Below, one piece after another: positions 1-5,840 of a stretch of 6,122 nt of DNA (position 1 is its first letter; every line of letters begins with the position of its first letter). The notes under the pieces are model-generated. The model saw only the letters and a program-made list of their open reading frames with translations. It was not told the DNA's origin and ran no database searches. The translations under genes were made by a program, and so were the position numbers. Origin of the DNA: JBPOHE01 sp052035915 (lineage in GTDB: Bacteria; Pseudomonadota; Gammaproteobacteria; Chromatiales; Chromatiaceae); contig JBPOHE010000157.1 of NCBI GenBank assembly GCA_052035915.1, positions 1 through 6,122 of the forward strand. The letters are read 5' to 3'.

Positions 1-47
1 GTGGTAACCCATACCTTACCGGAGTTTCCGATGACCTCCCAATCGCG

Positions 48-83
48 CCCCTCGGGTGCCCCGCATGCGGGGCACCCGAGGGG
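48..83. repeat. Perfect 36-bp palindrome
   Basis: Each half reads CCCCTCGGGTGCCCCGCA and its exact complement follows, centred between 65 and 66 on a GCATGC core. As RNA or single-stranded DNA it would form a hairpin with a stem of about 15 bp and a small loop. No run of T follows on either strand, so it is not a classical intrinsic terminator. It could be a dispersed extragenic palindrome, part of an insertion-sequence end or a protein-binding site. The sequence alone does not decide between these. Confidence 0.85.
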
Positions 84-98
84 AACCCAACTACTCAG

Positions 99-127
99 TT
101 TCTTACACCACTTCCTGGGACACTACC
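99..127 (-). mobile_element. Possible relic of an insertion-sequence end
   Basis: Read on the minus strand, this stretch contains GTGTCCCAGGAAGTGGTGTAA. Its TGTCC...GTGTAA layout resembles terminal inverted repeats of IS256/Mutator-type elements as I remember them. No transposase gene and no opposite end are visible in the window, so at most this is a solo or truncated end. The match is from memory of a pattern, not from an alignment. Confidence 0.2.
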
Positions 128-185
128 GCCGTTCAGCGCTCATACCCATTTCTTTTTCTGCCAGGAATGAGACGCCGCTAGAACG

Positions 186-210
186 AAAAAACCGGCGCGA
201 GGCCGGTTTT
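186..210 (-). terminator. Intrinsic terminator of rpsT
   Basis: A 9-bp perfect stem (188-196 pairing with 202-210, AAAACCGGC/GCCGGTTTT) closes a 5-nt loop. On the minus strand it ends in six T residues (191-186). It lies 22 bp beyond the rpsT stop codon, the expected place and orientation for that gene. On the plus strand the same hairpin ends in only four T residues, so it may work weakly in both directions. Confidence 0.85.
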
Positions 211-232
211 CCGACGCCGGAAGCTATCGACC

Positions 233-508
233 TCAGGCGGCAGCCGTCGCCATGGCCCGGATCTGGGCACTCAGGCGGCTCTTGTGCCGAGCGGCCTTAT
301 TCTTATGGACCAGCCCCTTGGTGACCATGCTGTCGATCACCGGCGTAGCCGACCTCAAGGCCGCCTGGGCCTTGGTCTGGTCCCCTGCCTGGATGGCATT
401 GACGGTTTTCTTGATATAAGTCCGCATCATGCTGCGGAAATGCTGGTTGTGCTTGCGGTGCTTTTCCGCTTGGCGAGCGCACTTTTCCGCTTGCGGTGTA
501 TTGGCCAA
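233..508 (-). CDS. rpsT: 30S ribosomal protein S20
   Basis: S20 is a small basic protein that binds 16S rRNA early in assembly of the 30S subunit. The 91-residue product (about 87 in E. coli) carries the family signature: ARQAEKHRKHN near the N-terminus, then RSMMRTYIKK, and near the C-terminus KGLVHKNKAARHKSRL. The start is set at a TTG codon (508-506). An AGGAG Shine-Dalgarno (521-517) lies 8 nt upstream, and the protein then begins as the family does (ANTPQAEK...). The longer open frame upstream to position 706 has no family similarity and would read through the promoter. E. coli rpsT also starts with UUG, where the weak codon is tied to autogenous control, so similar control is plausible here. 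The gene is monocistronic, with its own promoter and terminator. A Cys occupies a usually basic position in AEKCARQ, which is a minor oddity. Confidence 0.97.
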   Translation of the reverse strand: MANTPQAEKCARQAEKHRKHNQHFRSMMRTYIKKTVNAIQAGDQTKAQAALRSATPVIDSMVTKGLVHKNKAARHKSRLSAQIRAMATAAA

Positions 509-516
509 GTTGAGAT

Positions 517-521
517 CTCCT
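517..521 (-). promoter_or_regulatory. Ribosome binding site that fixes the TTG start of rpsT
   Basis: AGGAG on the minus strand lies 8 nt before the TTG at 508-506. No comparable site precedes any ATG in the longer open frame upstream. This supports the TTG start. Confidence 0.85.
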
Positions 522-562
522 GCTGGGATAATAAGGTTGTGAGACAGTCCGAGAGCCGGGGG

Positions 563-591
563 AAAATATACCTTTTTTCCAGTTTCGTCAA
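563..591 (-). promoter_or_regulatory. Probable sigma70 promoter of rpsT
   Basis: On the minus strand, TTGACG (591-586) is followed after 17 bp by TATTTT (568-563). An overlapping TATATT at 15-bp spacing (570-565) is the alternative -10. An A-rich spacer and an A/T-rich -10 stand out in otherwise GC-rich sequence. Transcription would begin near 555, leaving a leader of roughly 45-50 nt before the TTG start. No equally convincing plus-strand promoter for the gene at 779 is visible in the 509-778 interval. Confidence 0.65.
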
Positions 592-778
592 AATCCGGGA
601 ACTTCTTGGCCCGAAAGCCGGCCTTCCAGCGGCGAACGCCTTCCCCATCGCTCCCGCTCTGATCGAAGCTGGCGGGGATCATCCAGGGTTCGGGTGGGGC
701 TGGCAAACCGCGACGGCTTCAATGGCTTGGCCGGTGCGGTTACATTTGAATCCGACCTGACCAATGTGGGAGATCGAG

Positions 779-1153
779 ATGCAAGCCGATGAGTTTCAGA
801 CCTTTGTCACCGAGCATGAGGAAATCCAAACGGCCTTGCGCCGCGCCGTGGCGGCCGTTCCCGCCAAAGGCTTCGGCGTCGCCGGCGACTTGGCGGCACT
901 GGTGCTGCTGTTCCCGGTGGTCCGCTTCATCCTCATGGAAATCGGCCTACCCTGGCTCGTCACCCTCAAGAAATACTCCGAGGTGGAGCGCCGCCGGGTG
1001 GAGGACTGGATCGACCGTCACGCCCAGGCGCAGGGTCTCGATCCCGACGTGGTGGAAGCAGCGAGCCAAGCGCTGATGAAAGAGCTGGAGCAGACCACCG
1101 GGGCCCGTGCCCGCAAGCAGTGGGAGCGGCTATTGGAACTCTTGAAGAAGTAA
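779..1153 (+). CDS. Small hydrophobic/helical protein, possible membrane partner of the CHAT protein
   Basis: I do not recognise a named family. I chose the ATG at 779 over that at 764 because GGGAG (768-772) lies 6 nt before it; this gives 124 residues. Residues 1-30 look like an acidic amphipathic helix. Residues about 34-63 are strongly hydrophobic (LAALVLLFPVVRFILM, then IGLPWLVTL) but are broken by Arg49 and Glu54. That could be one kinked membrane helix, a short helical hairpin or a buried helical pair. Residues 64-124 are charged and helix-rich, ending in WERLLELLKK. There is no signal peptide. The gene is on the same strand as the CHAT-STAND gene and is separated from it only by the RAYT/REP cassette. 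I infer that the two once formed an operon. A membrane-acting partner, a substrate of the CHAT protease or an adaptor are all possible, and none is shown. That it is a real gene is supported by its Shine-Dalgarno, composition and sensible protein. Confidence 0.7.
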   Translation: MQADEFQTFVTEHEEIQTALRRAVAAVPAKGFGVAGDLAALVLLFPVVRFILMEIGLPWLVTLKKYSEVERRRVEDWIDRHAQAQGLDPDVVEAASQALMKELEQTTGARARKQWERLLELLKK

Positions 1154-1154
1154 T

Positions 1155-1222
1155 GGGGTGCGCGCCTTGGAGTGCGCGCCTCGGCGCGCTTGTGTGCTTG
1201 CGCGCCAAGGCGCGCACTCCAA
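1155..1222. repeat. Inverted REP pair (BIME) upstream of the RAYT gene
   Basis: A full unit at 1170-1189 (GGAGT, then the hairpin GCGCGCC-TC-GGCGCGC) is followed after a 10-nt spacer by an inverted unit at 1200-1220 (GCGCGCC-AA-GGCGCGC, then ACTCC). With the flanking TTGG/CCAA the two arms (1167-1189 and 1200-1222) match over 23 nt with a single G/A difference, which still pairs as G-U. A half-unit (GGGGTGCGCGCC) precedes them at 1155-1166. Each unit folds as a 7-bp stem with a 2-nt loop and a GGAGT foot on one side, the typical design of REP sequences. Confidence 0.9.
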
Positions 1223-1233
1223 AGAGATAAAAA

Positions 1234-1788
1234 ATGCCGGACCACAGCCGTAGCGCCTCGCCGACACGGCCGATCCATTTCTATGTGGACGACGCCCCCT
1301 ACTTCATCACCGCCTCCACTTACCAACACCGGCGCTTGCTCACCGACGCGATCAAGGTCGGGCTGCGCGACAGCCTCCATCACACCTTTGCCGACTATGG
1401 CTGGACCTTCGACCACTGGGTGATTCTCGACGACCATTACCACCTCCTGGGGCGGAGTCGAAGCGGACGGGACCTGCCGCGTATTCTCAACAAGGTCCAC
1501 CACCAGACCGCGCAACGGATCAATCAACGGCTGACGCCCGAGCGGCGGGAGGGCGGTCCCATCTGGTACAACTACTGGGACTACTGCCCGCGCACCGAGA
1601 GGGAATACAACCTCCGCCTCTGCTACCTGCTCAACAATCCGGTCAAGCACGGCTACGTCACCAACCTCCACGACTGGCCCTGGTCGAGCTTCGAATCCCT
1701 CTTCGGGGAGCGGCAGGACGAGGGGATGCGCCAGCTGTTCCTCGACCATCGCGAATACCGCACCCTGAGCCTCCCCGAAGACCAATGA
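1234..1788 (+). CDS. REP-associated tyrosine transposase (RAYT, Y1/HUH family)
   Basis: RAYTs are single-copy, domesticated-looking relatives of IS200/IS605 transposases. They cut and rejoin single-stranded DNA at REP hairpins through a tyrosine nucleophile. The 184-residue product has the Y1-transposase layout: an N-terminal FITASTYQHR strand, the HUH metal-binding motif His68-Tyr69-His70 within VILDDHYHLL, an ILNKVHHQTAQRIN helix, and the catalytic-tyrosine region Tyr131-LLNNPVKHG, where the YxxxNPxxxG pattern is typical. A WPWSSFES motif follows. All catalytic positions are present, so the enzyme looks intact. The ATG at 1234 has only a weak GAG Shine-Dalgarno, so translation may be modest. 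REP pairs flank the gene on both sides and are its probable recognition sequences. It sits between two same-strand genes with which it shares no obvious function. I am confident of the family; activity is untested. Confidence 0.93.
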   Translation: MPDHSRSASPTRPIHFYVDDAPYFITASTYQHRRLLTDAIKVGLRDSLHHTFADYGWTFDHWVILDDHYHLLGRSRSGRDLPRILNKVHHQTAQRINQRLTPERREGGPIWYNYWDYCPRTEREYNLRLCYLLNNPVKHGYVTNLHDWPWSSFESLFGERQDEGMRQLFLDHREYRTLSLPEDQ

Positions 1789-1793
1789 TTGCT

Positions 1794-1884
1794 GGAACGC
1801 GCGCCTTTGTCTTTGGAGTGCGCGCCTCGGCGCGCCTCTTAATTGTTCGCGCGCCAAGGCGCGCACTCCAAAGGCGCGCACTCC
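1794..1884. repeat. Inverted REP pair (BIME) downstream of the RAYT gene
   Basis: This is the same palindrome as at 1155-1222. A diverged half-unit (GGAACGCGCGCC, 1794-1805) precedes a full unit (GGAGT foot plus hairpin GCGCGCC-TC-GGCGCGC, within 1811-1835). A 13-nt AT-rich spacer follows, then an inverted full unit (1849-1873) and a final inverted half-unit (GGCGCGCACTCC, 1873-1884). The 25-nt arms 1811-1835 and 1849-1873 differ at one position, matching the single T/C versus A loop difference of the upstream pair. The block ends 48 bp before the CHAT start codon, so its hairpins lie in the leader of any transcript reading through from upstream. Confidence 0.9.
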
Positions 1885-1920
1885 GAAATGATAGAATCCC
1901 GGGCAAGGCACAGGCTGAAC

Positions 1921-1926
1921 AAGGAA
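1921..1926 (+). promoter_or_regulatory. Ribosome binding site that decides the CHAT gene start
   Basis: AAGGAA lies 6 nt before the ATG at 1933. The frame is open upstream to a TTG inside the REP palindrome (1843) and contains another ATG at 1888, but neither has a Shine-Dalgarno. The upstream residues are translated REP and leader sequence. The 1933 start is therefore preferred. Confidence 0.75.
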
Positions 1927-1932
1927 ACCCCC

Positions 1933-4900
1933 ATGCCGACCCTACACCTCCAGCAATTCGAACTCGGCGGCGACCGCTACCGGATCGCCATCTCTTCTGA
2001 CCAGCCGGGCCTCACCCTGCGCCATGAGGTGGAATTCGACTACCGCCTCGCCCCGGAGGACCAGGAGGCGCTCCGCTGGTACCTGGAAGACTATCTCCAG
2101 TTCCCCCAGGAGCCGAACCCCAGCCTCGCCGCCCGCACCGAGCAGCGTCTGGCCGAGATCGGCGCCGGGCTGTTCGAGACCATCTTCGACGGCCGCAAGA
2201 TGATCGAGTGGTGGGGCCGGGCCAAAGACTCCCTCGACCGGATGCGCATCGAGGTCTCCACCAGCGTCGCCGCCGCCACCGCCATCCCCTGGGAGCTGCT
2301 GCGCGACCCCGGCACCGACGTCCCCCTCGCCATCCGCGCCGCGGAGTTCGTGCGCAGCCACCGCGACGCCAACCAGCAACCACGCATCCCCGAGGCCGCC
2401 GACCAACTGCGCCTCCTCCTCGTCATCTGCCGCCCCAAGGAGGACCTGGACGTACCCTTCCGCTCGGTGGCCAGCCACCTGGTGCGCGGGCTCAACGCGG
2501 CGGCGCGGCGACAGGTACGCCTCCAGGTGCTGCGCCCGCCCAGCTTCGAGCAGCTCAGCCGCACCCTGCACGACGCCAAGGACCGGGGCGAACCCTTCCA
2601 TGTCGTCCACTTCGACGGCCACGGCCTCTACGCCGACACCGAGGCGGTCAAGGCCGCCCTCGGCCCGCTGGACGACCGCTGGTTCGACGCCGGCCGCCAG
2701 GGGCCACAGGGCTTCCTGCTGTTCGAGAACCCCGACTCCAAGACCAACAGCGACTATCGCACCGGCAAGGAGATCGGCGATCTGCTGGTCCGCACCCAGA
2801 CCCCGGTGCTCATCCTCAACGCCTGCCGCTCGGCCCACGCCGAAGCCCGCTCTGCTGAGGGAGATACCGGGGCGGCGCCGGCCTTCGGCTCCCTGGCCCA
2901 GGAGGTGATGAACGCCGGTGTGGCCGGGGTGGTGGCCATGCGCTACAACCTCTGGGTGGTCACCGCCACCAAGTTCATCTACGAACTCTACCGCAACCTC
3001 GCCCGCGGCCAGAGCCTGGGCGCGGCGGTCAGCCAGGGGCGCCGCCAGCTCCACGCCGAGCCGCGGCGGCGCATCGCCTTTCAGGAGATCCCCTTGCAGG
3101 ACTGGCCGGTGCCGGTGGTCTTCGAGGCCGCCCCCATCCGCCTGCTGCCGCCCGGCGACGCCGCCGCCGGCTGGCGGCTCGACCTCCAGGCCGACCAGAC
3201 CCAGCAGGACCGGCTCCCCCCACCGCCGGACATCGGCTTCATCGGCCGCGACGAGACCCTGCTCGCCCTGGACCGCGCCTTCGACCGCGACCGCATCGTG
3301 CTGCTCCACGCCTACGCCGGCGCGGGCAAGACCGCCGCCGCCGCGGAGTTCGCCCGCTGGTACCGGGATACCGGCGGACTCGAAGGCGGCCCGGTGCTTT
3401 TCACCTCCTTCGAGAGCTACAGGCCCCTCTATCAGGTGCTGGGCGACTTCGGCGAGGTGTTCGCCGCGACCCTGGAACACCACGGCATCCACTGGGGCGC
3501 CCTGGCCGACCTGGAATCGCGCCGCCATATCGCCCTGCAGGTGATGGCGCAAGTCCCCCTGCTCTGGATCTGGGACAATCTGGAGCCGGTGACCGGCTTC
3601 CCCGAGGGCACGGAATCCGTCTGGTCCGCTACGGAGCAGGCGGAGCTGCTGGCCTTTCTGCGCGCCGCCAAGACCACCAAGGCGCGTTTTCTGCTCACCT
3701 CGCGTCGGGACGAGCACCCCTGGCTCGGCGACCTGCCGGTGCGCATCGCCGTGCCGCCCATGCCCATGACCGAGCGCGCCGCCTTGGCCGAGGCCCTGGC
3801 GCAGAAACAGGGCCAGCGCCTGGCCCTGGCGGACTGGCGGCCCTTATTGCGATTCACCGAGGGCAACCCCCTGACCCTGCTGGTGGTGGTGCGCCAGGCC
3901 CTGAACGAGGGGCTGCGGGAGGCCGGTCAGATCGCCGCCTTCGTCGAACGCCTGCGCGCCGGCGAGCTGGGGTTCGCGGACGAGGCCAGCGAACGGCGCG
4001 ACCGCTCCCTGGCCGCCTCGCTCCAGTATGGCTTCGAGCGCGCCTTCGGCGATGGGCAGCAACGCATCCTCGCCCTGCTGGTGTTCTTCCAGGGGTTCGT
4101 GGCTGTGGATGCGTTGCAGATCATGGGCGATGCGGACAAGGATTGGTCCCTGCCCGAACTGCGCGGCCAGAGCCGCGAGGGGCTGGTCGCCCTCCTCGAC
4201 CGCGCCGCCGGGATCGGGCTGCTGGATGGGCTCGGCAAGGGCTATTACCGCATCCACCCGGCCCTGCCCTGGTTCTTCCGCCGTCTCTTCGACCGCTTCT
4301 ATCCGGACCACGAGGCACAAATACCCCCTCTCCCTCCGGGAGAGGGCCGGGGTGAGGGCGCAAACGCCCAGGCCGCCACCCGCGCCTTTTGCGAGGCCAT
4401 GGGCGGGCTGGGCAACTACTGCCTCTGGGAGTACAACGGAGGCCGCCGCGAGGTGATCGGCTCCCTGCGCGCCGAGGAGGCCAACCTGCTCCAGTCCTGG
4501 CGGCTGGCCCGGCGGCTGGGGTTGTGGGATCTCGTCATCATGACCACGCAGGGGCTGTGGATGCTCTACGGCCACAGCGGCCGCCGCGCCGAGTGGGCGG
4601 CCCTGGTGGCCGCGGTGGCGCCCGATTTCATTGCCGCGGACGACGGCCCATTGCCGGGGCGGGAGGAGGAGTGGGGTCTGATCACCGAGTACCGGGTCCG
4701 CCTGGCCCGGGAGGGGCGCGACTGGGCCGGGGCGGAGCGGCTGCAACGACGGAGGGTGGCGTGGGACCGGGGACGCGCCGCGGAGCTGTTGGGACGCCCG
4801 GCCGCGGGGCTGAGCGCGACGGAGCGAAACCGGCTGCGCAGCCTGACGGTCTCGCTGCATGAGCTGGGCGAGATCCAACGCGCGCAGGAACGCCCCGAGT

Positions 4901-5553
4901 GCGTCCCGGCCTATGAGGAGGCCCTGGGGCTGGCCGAGCGCATCGGCGACACCGCGTTAGTGGCCGTCTGCGCCTTCAACCTGGGGCATGTCTATTACGG
5001 GGTCGGTGGCGGCACGGGCGGTATCCCCGCCTTGCGCGATCTGGGGCAGGCCGAGCACTGGTACCGGCGCAGCCTGGAACTGACGCCCGAGACCGACCGC
5101 CAGGGCCGGGCGCGATGCCTGGGCCAACTGGGCGCGGTGGCCTGGGAACGGGCTCTGGAGGCCCAGGCCGCCGGGAATACCGTGGAGGTCGAGGCCCAGA
5201 TCCGCGCCGCCCTGGGCCACTATCACCAAGCCCTGGAACTGCTGCCCGCGGATGCGGTGAACGATCGCTCCGTGGCCCACTACCAATTGGGGTACATCTA
5301 CCTGGGCATCGGCCGGCTCGACGCCGCCCTGCGGCACTTTCAGGAGGTCATCCACCTCTGCGACGACTCCGGCGATCACTACGGCGCGGCCAGCGCCCGC
5401 TTCAACGTCGCCATTGCCCTGCTCCAGGCCAATCGCCGCTTGGATGCCTTGGACTACGCCCGCGCCGCGTTGCAAGGCTTCCAGCGCTATGGCGGGCGAG
5501 CGCAGGACATGATCGACCAGACCCAGGCCCTGATCCAAGACATCCAGGGCTGA
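1933..5553 (+). CDS. CHAT protease - STAND NTPase - TPR protein, putative conflict/suicide effector
   Basis: The 1206-residue protein has three parts. Residues about 1-405 form a caspase-like CHAT domain: IPWELLRDP, then HVVHFDGHG with catalytic His230, then LILNACRSA with catalytic Cys298. Residues about 430-790 are a STAND/NB-ARC-like NTPase. They begin with FIGRDE and carry Walker A AYAGAGKT (460-467, Lys466), Walker B LLWIWDN (543-549, Asp548), FLLTSR (586-591) and GNPL (644-647), followed by a helical winged-helix-like region. Residues about 815-1206 are helical repeats, clearly TPR from about 972 onward (for example AHYQLGYIYLGIGRLDAALRHF). In the family, ligand sensing by the repeats is thought to drive nucleotide-dependent oligomerisation that activates the protease; this is inferred here. 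There are no membrane segments, so it should be cytosolic. Residues about 797-811 (PPLPPGEGRGEG) are encoded by an intruding palindromic repeat and probably form a linker. All key residues are intact. Antiphage function is plausible but unproven. Confidence 0.92.
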   Translation: MPTLHLQQFELGGDRYRIAISSDQPGLTLRHEVEFDYRLAPEDQEALRWYLEDYLQFPQEPNPSLAARTEQRLAEIGAGLFETIFDGRKMIEWWGRAKDSLDRMRIEVSTSVAAATAIPWELLRDPGTDVPLAIRAAEFVRSHRDANQQPRIPEAADQLRLLLVICRPKEDLDVPFRSVASHLVRGLNAAARRQVRLQVLRPPSFEQLSRTLHDAKDRGEPFHVVHFDGHGLYADTEAVKAALGPLDDRWFDAGRQGPQGFLLFENPDSKTNSDYRTGKEIGDLLVRTQTPVLILNACRSAHAEARSAEGDTGAAPAFGSLAQEVMNAGVAGVVAMRYNLWVVTATKFIYELYRNLARGQSLGAAVSQGRRQLHAEPRRRIAFQEIPLQDWPVPVVFEAAPIRLLPPGDAAAGWRLDLQADQTQQDRLPPPPDIGFIGRDETLLALDRAFDRDRIVLLHAYAGAGKTAAAAEFARWYRDTGGLEGGPVLFTSFESYRPLYQVLGDFGEVFAATLEHHGIHWGALADLESRRHIALQVMAQVPLLWIWDNLEPVTGFPEGTESVWSATEQAELLAFLRAAKTTKARFLLTSRRDEHPWLGDLPVRIAVPPMPMTERAALAEALAQKQGQRLALADWRPLLRFTEGNPLTLLVVVRQALNEGLREAGQIAAFVERLRAGELGFADEASERRDRSLAASLQYGFERAFGDGQQRILALLVFFQGFVAVDALQIMGDADKDWSLPELRGQSREGLVALLDRAAGIGLLDGLGKGYYRIHPALPWFFRRLFDRFYPDHEAQIPPLPPGEGRGEGANAQAATRAFCEAMGGLGNYCLWEYNGGRREVIGSLRAEEANLLQSWRLARRLGLWDLVIMTTQGLWMLYGHSGRRAEWAALVAAVAPDFIAADDGPLPGREEEWGLITEYRVRLAREGRDWAGAERLQRRRVAWDRGRAAELLGRPAAGLSATERNRLRSLTVSLHELGEIQRAQERPECVPAYEEALGLAERIGDTALVAVCAFNLGHVYYGVGGGTGGIPALRDLGQAEHWYRRSLELTPETDRQGRARCLGQLGAVAWERALEAQAAGNTVEVEAQIRAALGHYHQALELLPADAVNDRSVAHYQLGYIYLGIGRLDAALRHFQEVIHLCDDSGDHYGAASARFNVAIALLQANRRLDALDYARAALQGFQRYGGRAQDMIDQTQALIQDIQG
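4324..4358. repeat. Palindromic intergenic-type repeat embedded in the CHAT gene
   Basis: CCCTCTCCC (4326-4334) and GGGAGAGGG (4338-4346) form a 9-bp perfect stem with a TCC loop, followed by CCGGGGTGAGGG. This resembles a GC-rich palindrome found between genes in many proteobacteria, known to me from its characteristic translations (PPGEGRGEG in this frame, LTPALSRRERG on the opposite strand). Here it is read in frame as about 12 Pro/Gly/Glu-rich residues without disrupting the protein. It falls at the NTPase/TPR junction, where an extra linker should be tolerated. Confidence 0.75.
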
Positions 5554-5567
5554 CCGGGGCTGGAGAG

Positions 5568-5642
5568 AAAACAGCCAAAAGGCGTTCATTATTAGAGAAC
5601 AATGGCGTCTTAAAGCTCGTCATTGTTCTCTGCATGAGAACA
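5568..5642 (+). repeat. Left arm: nested palindrome
   Basis: Centred at 5612.5. The inner stem AGAGAACAATG (5594-5604) pairs with CATTGTTCTCT (5621-5631), extended by GCG/CGT with a G-T pair. The outer GTTC (5584-5587) and GAAC (5638-5641) are symmetric about the same centre. An alternative fold is the local hairpin TGTTCTC-tgcat-GAGAACA (5624-5642). Confidence 0.85.
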
Positions 5643-5734
5643 AGTAGATGGCTCAGGGCGCCTGGCCCCGGTGCTCGATGGCGCCACCGCCCAGCCACTA
5701 GGGATGGCGCCTGGCGAGCTAGAGCCCGCACCGG

Positions 5735-5750
5735 CCCCCGGAGCCGGGGG
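5735..5750. repeat. Central GC-rich hairpin of the inverted-repeat element
   Basis: CCCCCGG (5735-5741), a 2-nt AG loop and CCGGGGG (5744-5750). The geometry (7-bp stem, 2-nt loop) matches the REP hairpins elsewhere in the window, but the GGAGT foot is absent, so membership of that family is not claimed. Confidence 0.7.
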
Positions 5751-5840
5751 TCGAGGTGGTCGCGAGCGACAAGAGAGCCGTCACGGCTCGCCAGTCCAGC
5801 TTTGCGGCGCTCTGGGCCTGGGCGTTGTGGTCTGATTTTC

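Larger units (their letters stand above)
1..185. other. Intergenic stretch without a gene
   Basis: I see no credible coding region here. The open frame that runs from position 1 on the plus strand continues through the rpsT terminator and antisense into rpsT, and its translation has no recognisable domain. The stretch contains a perfect palindrome (48-83) and a possible degenerate insertion-sequence end (about 99-127), both listed separately. It lies downstream of the minus-strand rpsT gene, so it is probably the space between rpsT and whatever lies beyond the left edge. Confidence 0.6.
1155..1884 (+). mobile_element. RAYT gene with flanking REP pairs (REPtron-like cassette)
   Basis: A REP-associated tyrosine transposase gene is bracketed by two clusters of the same palindrome. 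The cassette begins at 1155, one base after the TAA stop (1151-1153) of the upstream gene. It ends at 1884, 48 bp before the ATG of the CHAT gene. The outermost pieces at both ends are inverted copies of a REP half-unit (GGGGTGCGCGCC at 1155-1166; GGCGCGCACTCC at 1873-1884). The whole block therefore has symmetric ends. RAYT/REP systems are known to disperse REP sequences, and E. coli TnpA-REP cleaves single-stranded REP DNA. That this block moved as a unit is inference. Confidence 0.6.

Noticed and set aside
233..706. Extended rpsT frame starting at 706
   Set aside because: The extra 66 residues are unlike S20, cross the predicted promoter and lack a Shine-Dalgarno; the TTG at 508 fits the family start.
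284..760. 158-codon plus-strand frame opposite rpsT
   Set aside because: It is a shadow of rpsT and its upstream region, with no recognisable protein.
1018..1911. 297-codon open frame on the minus strand
   Set aside because: It is antisense to the intact RAYT gene and contains translated REP sequence at both ends.
1942..3717. 591-codon open frame on the minus strand
   Set aside because: It lies fully antisense to the CHAT gene. Its product is low-complexity Gly/Ala/Val/Glu-rich without domains, a usual by-product of GC-rich codon use on the opposite strand.
3844..4878. 344-codon open frame on the minus strand
   Set aside because: It is antisense to the NTPase/TPR part of the CHAT gene, with no family features. 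It includes the translated palindromic repeat (LTPALSRRERG).
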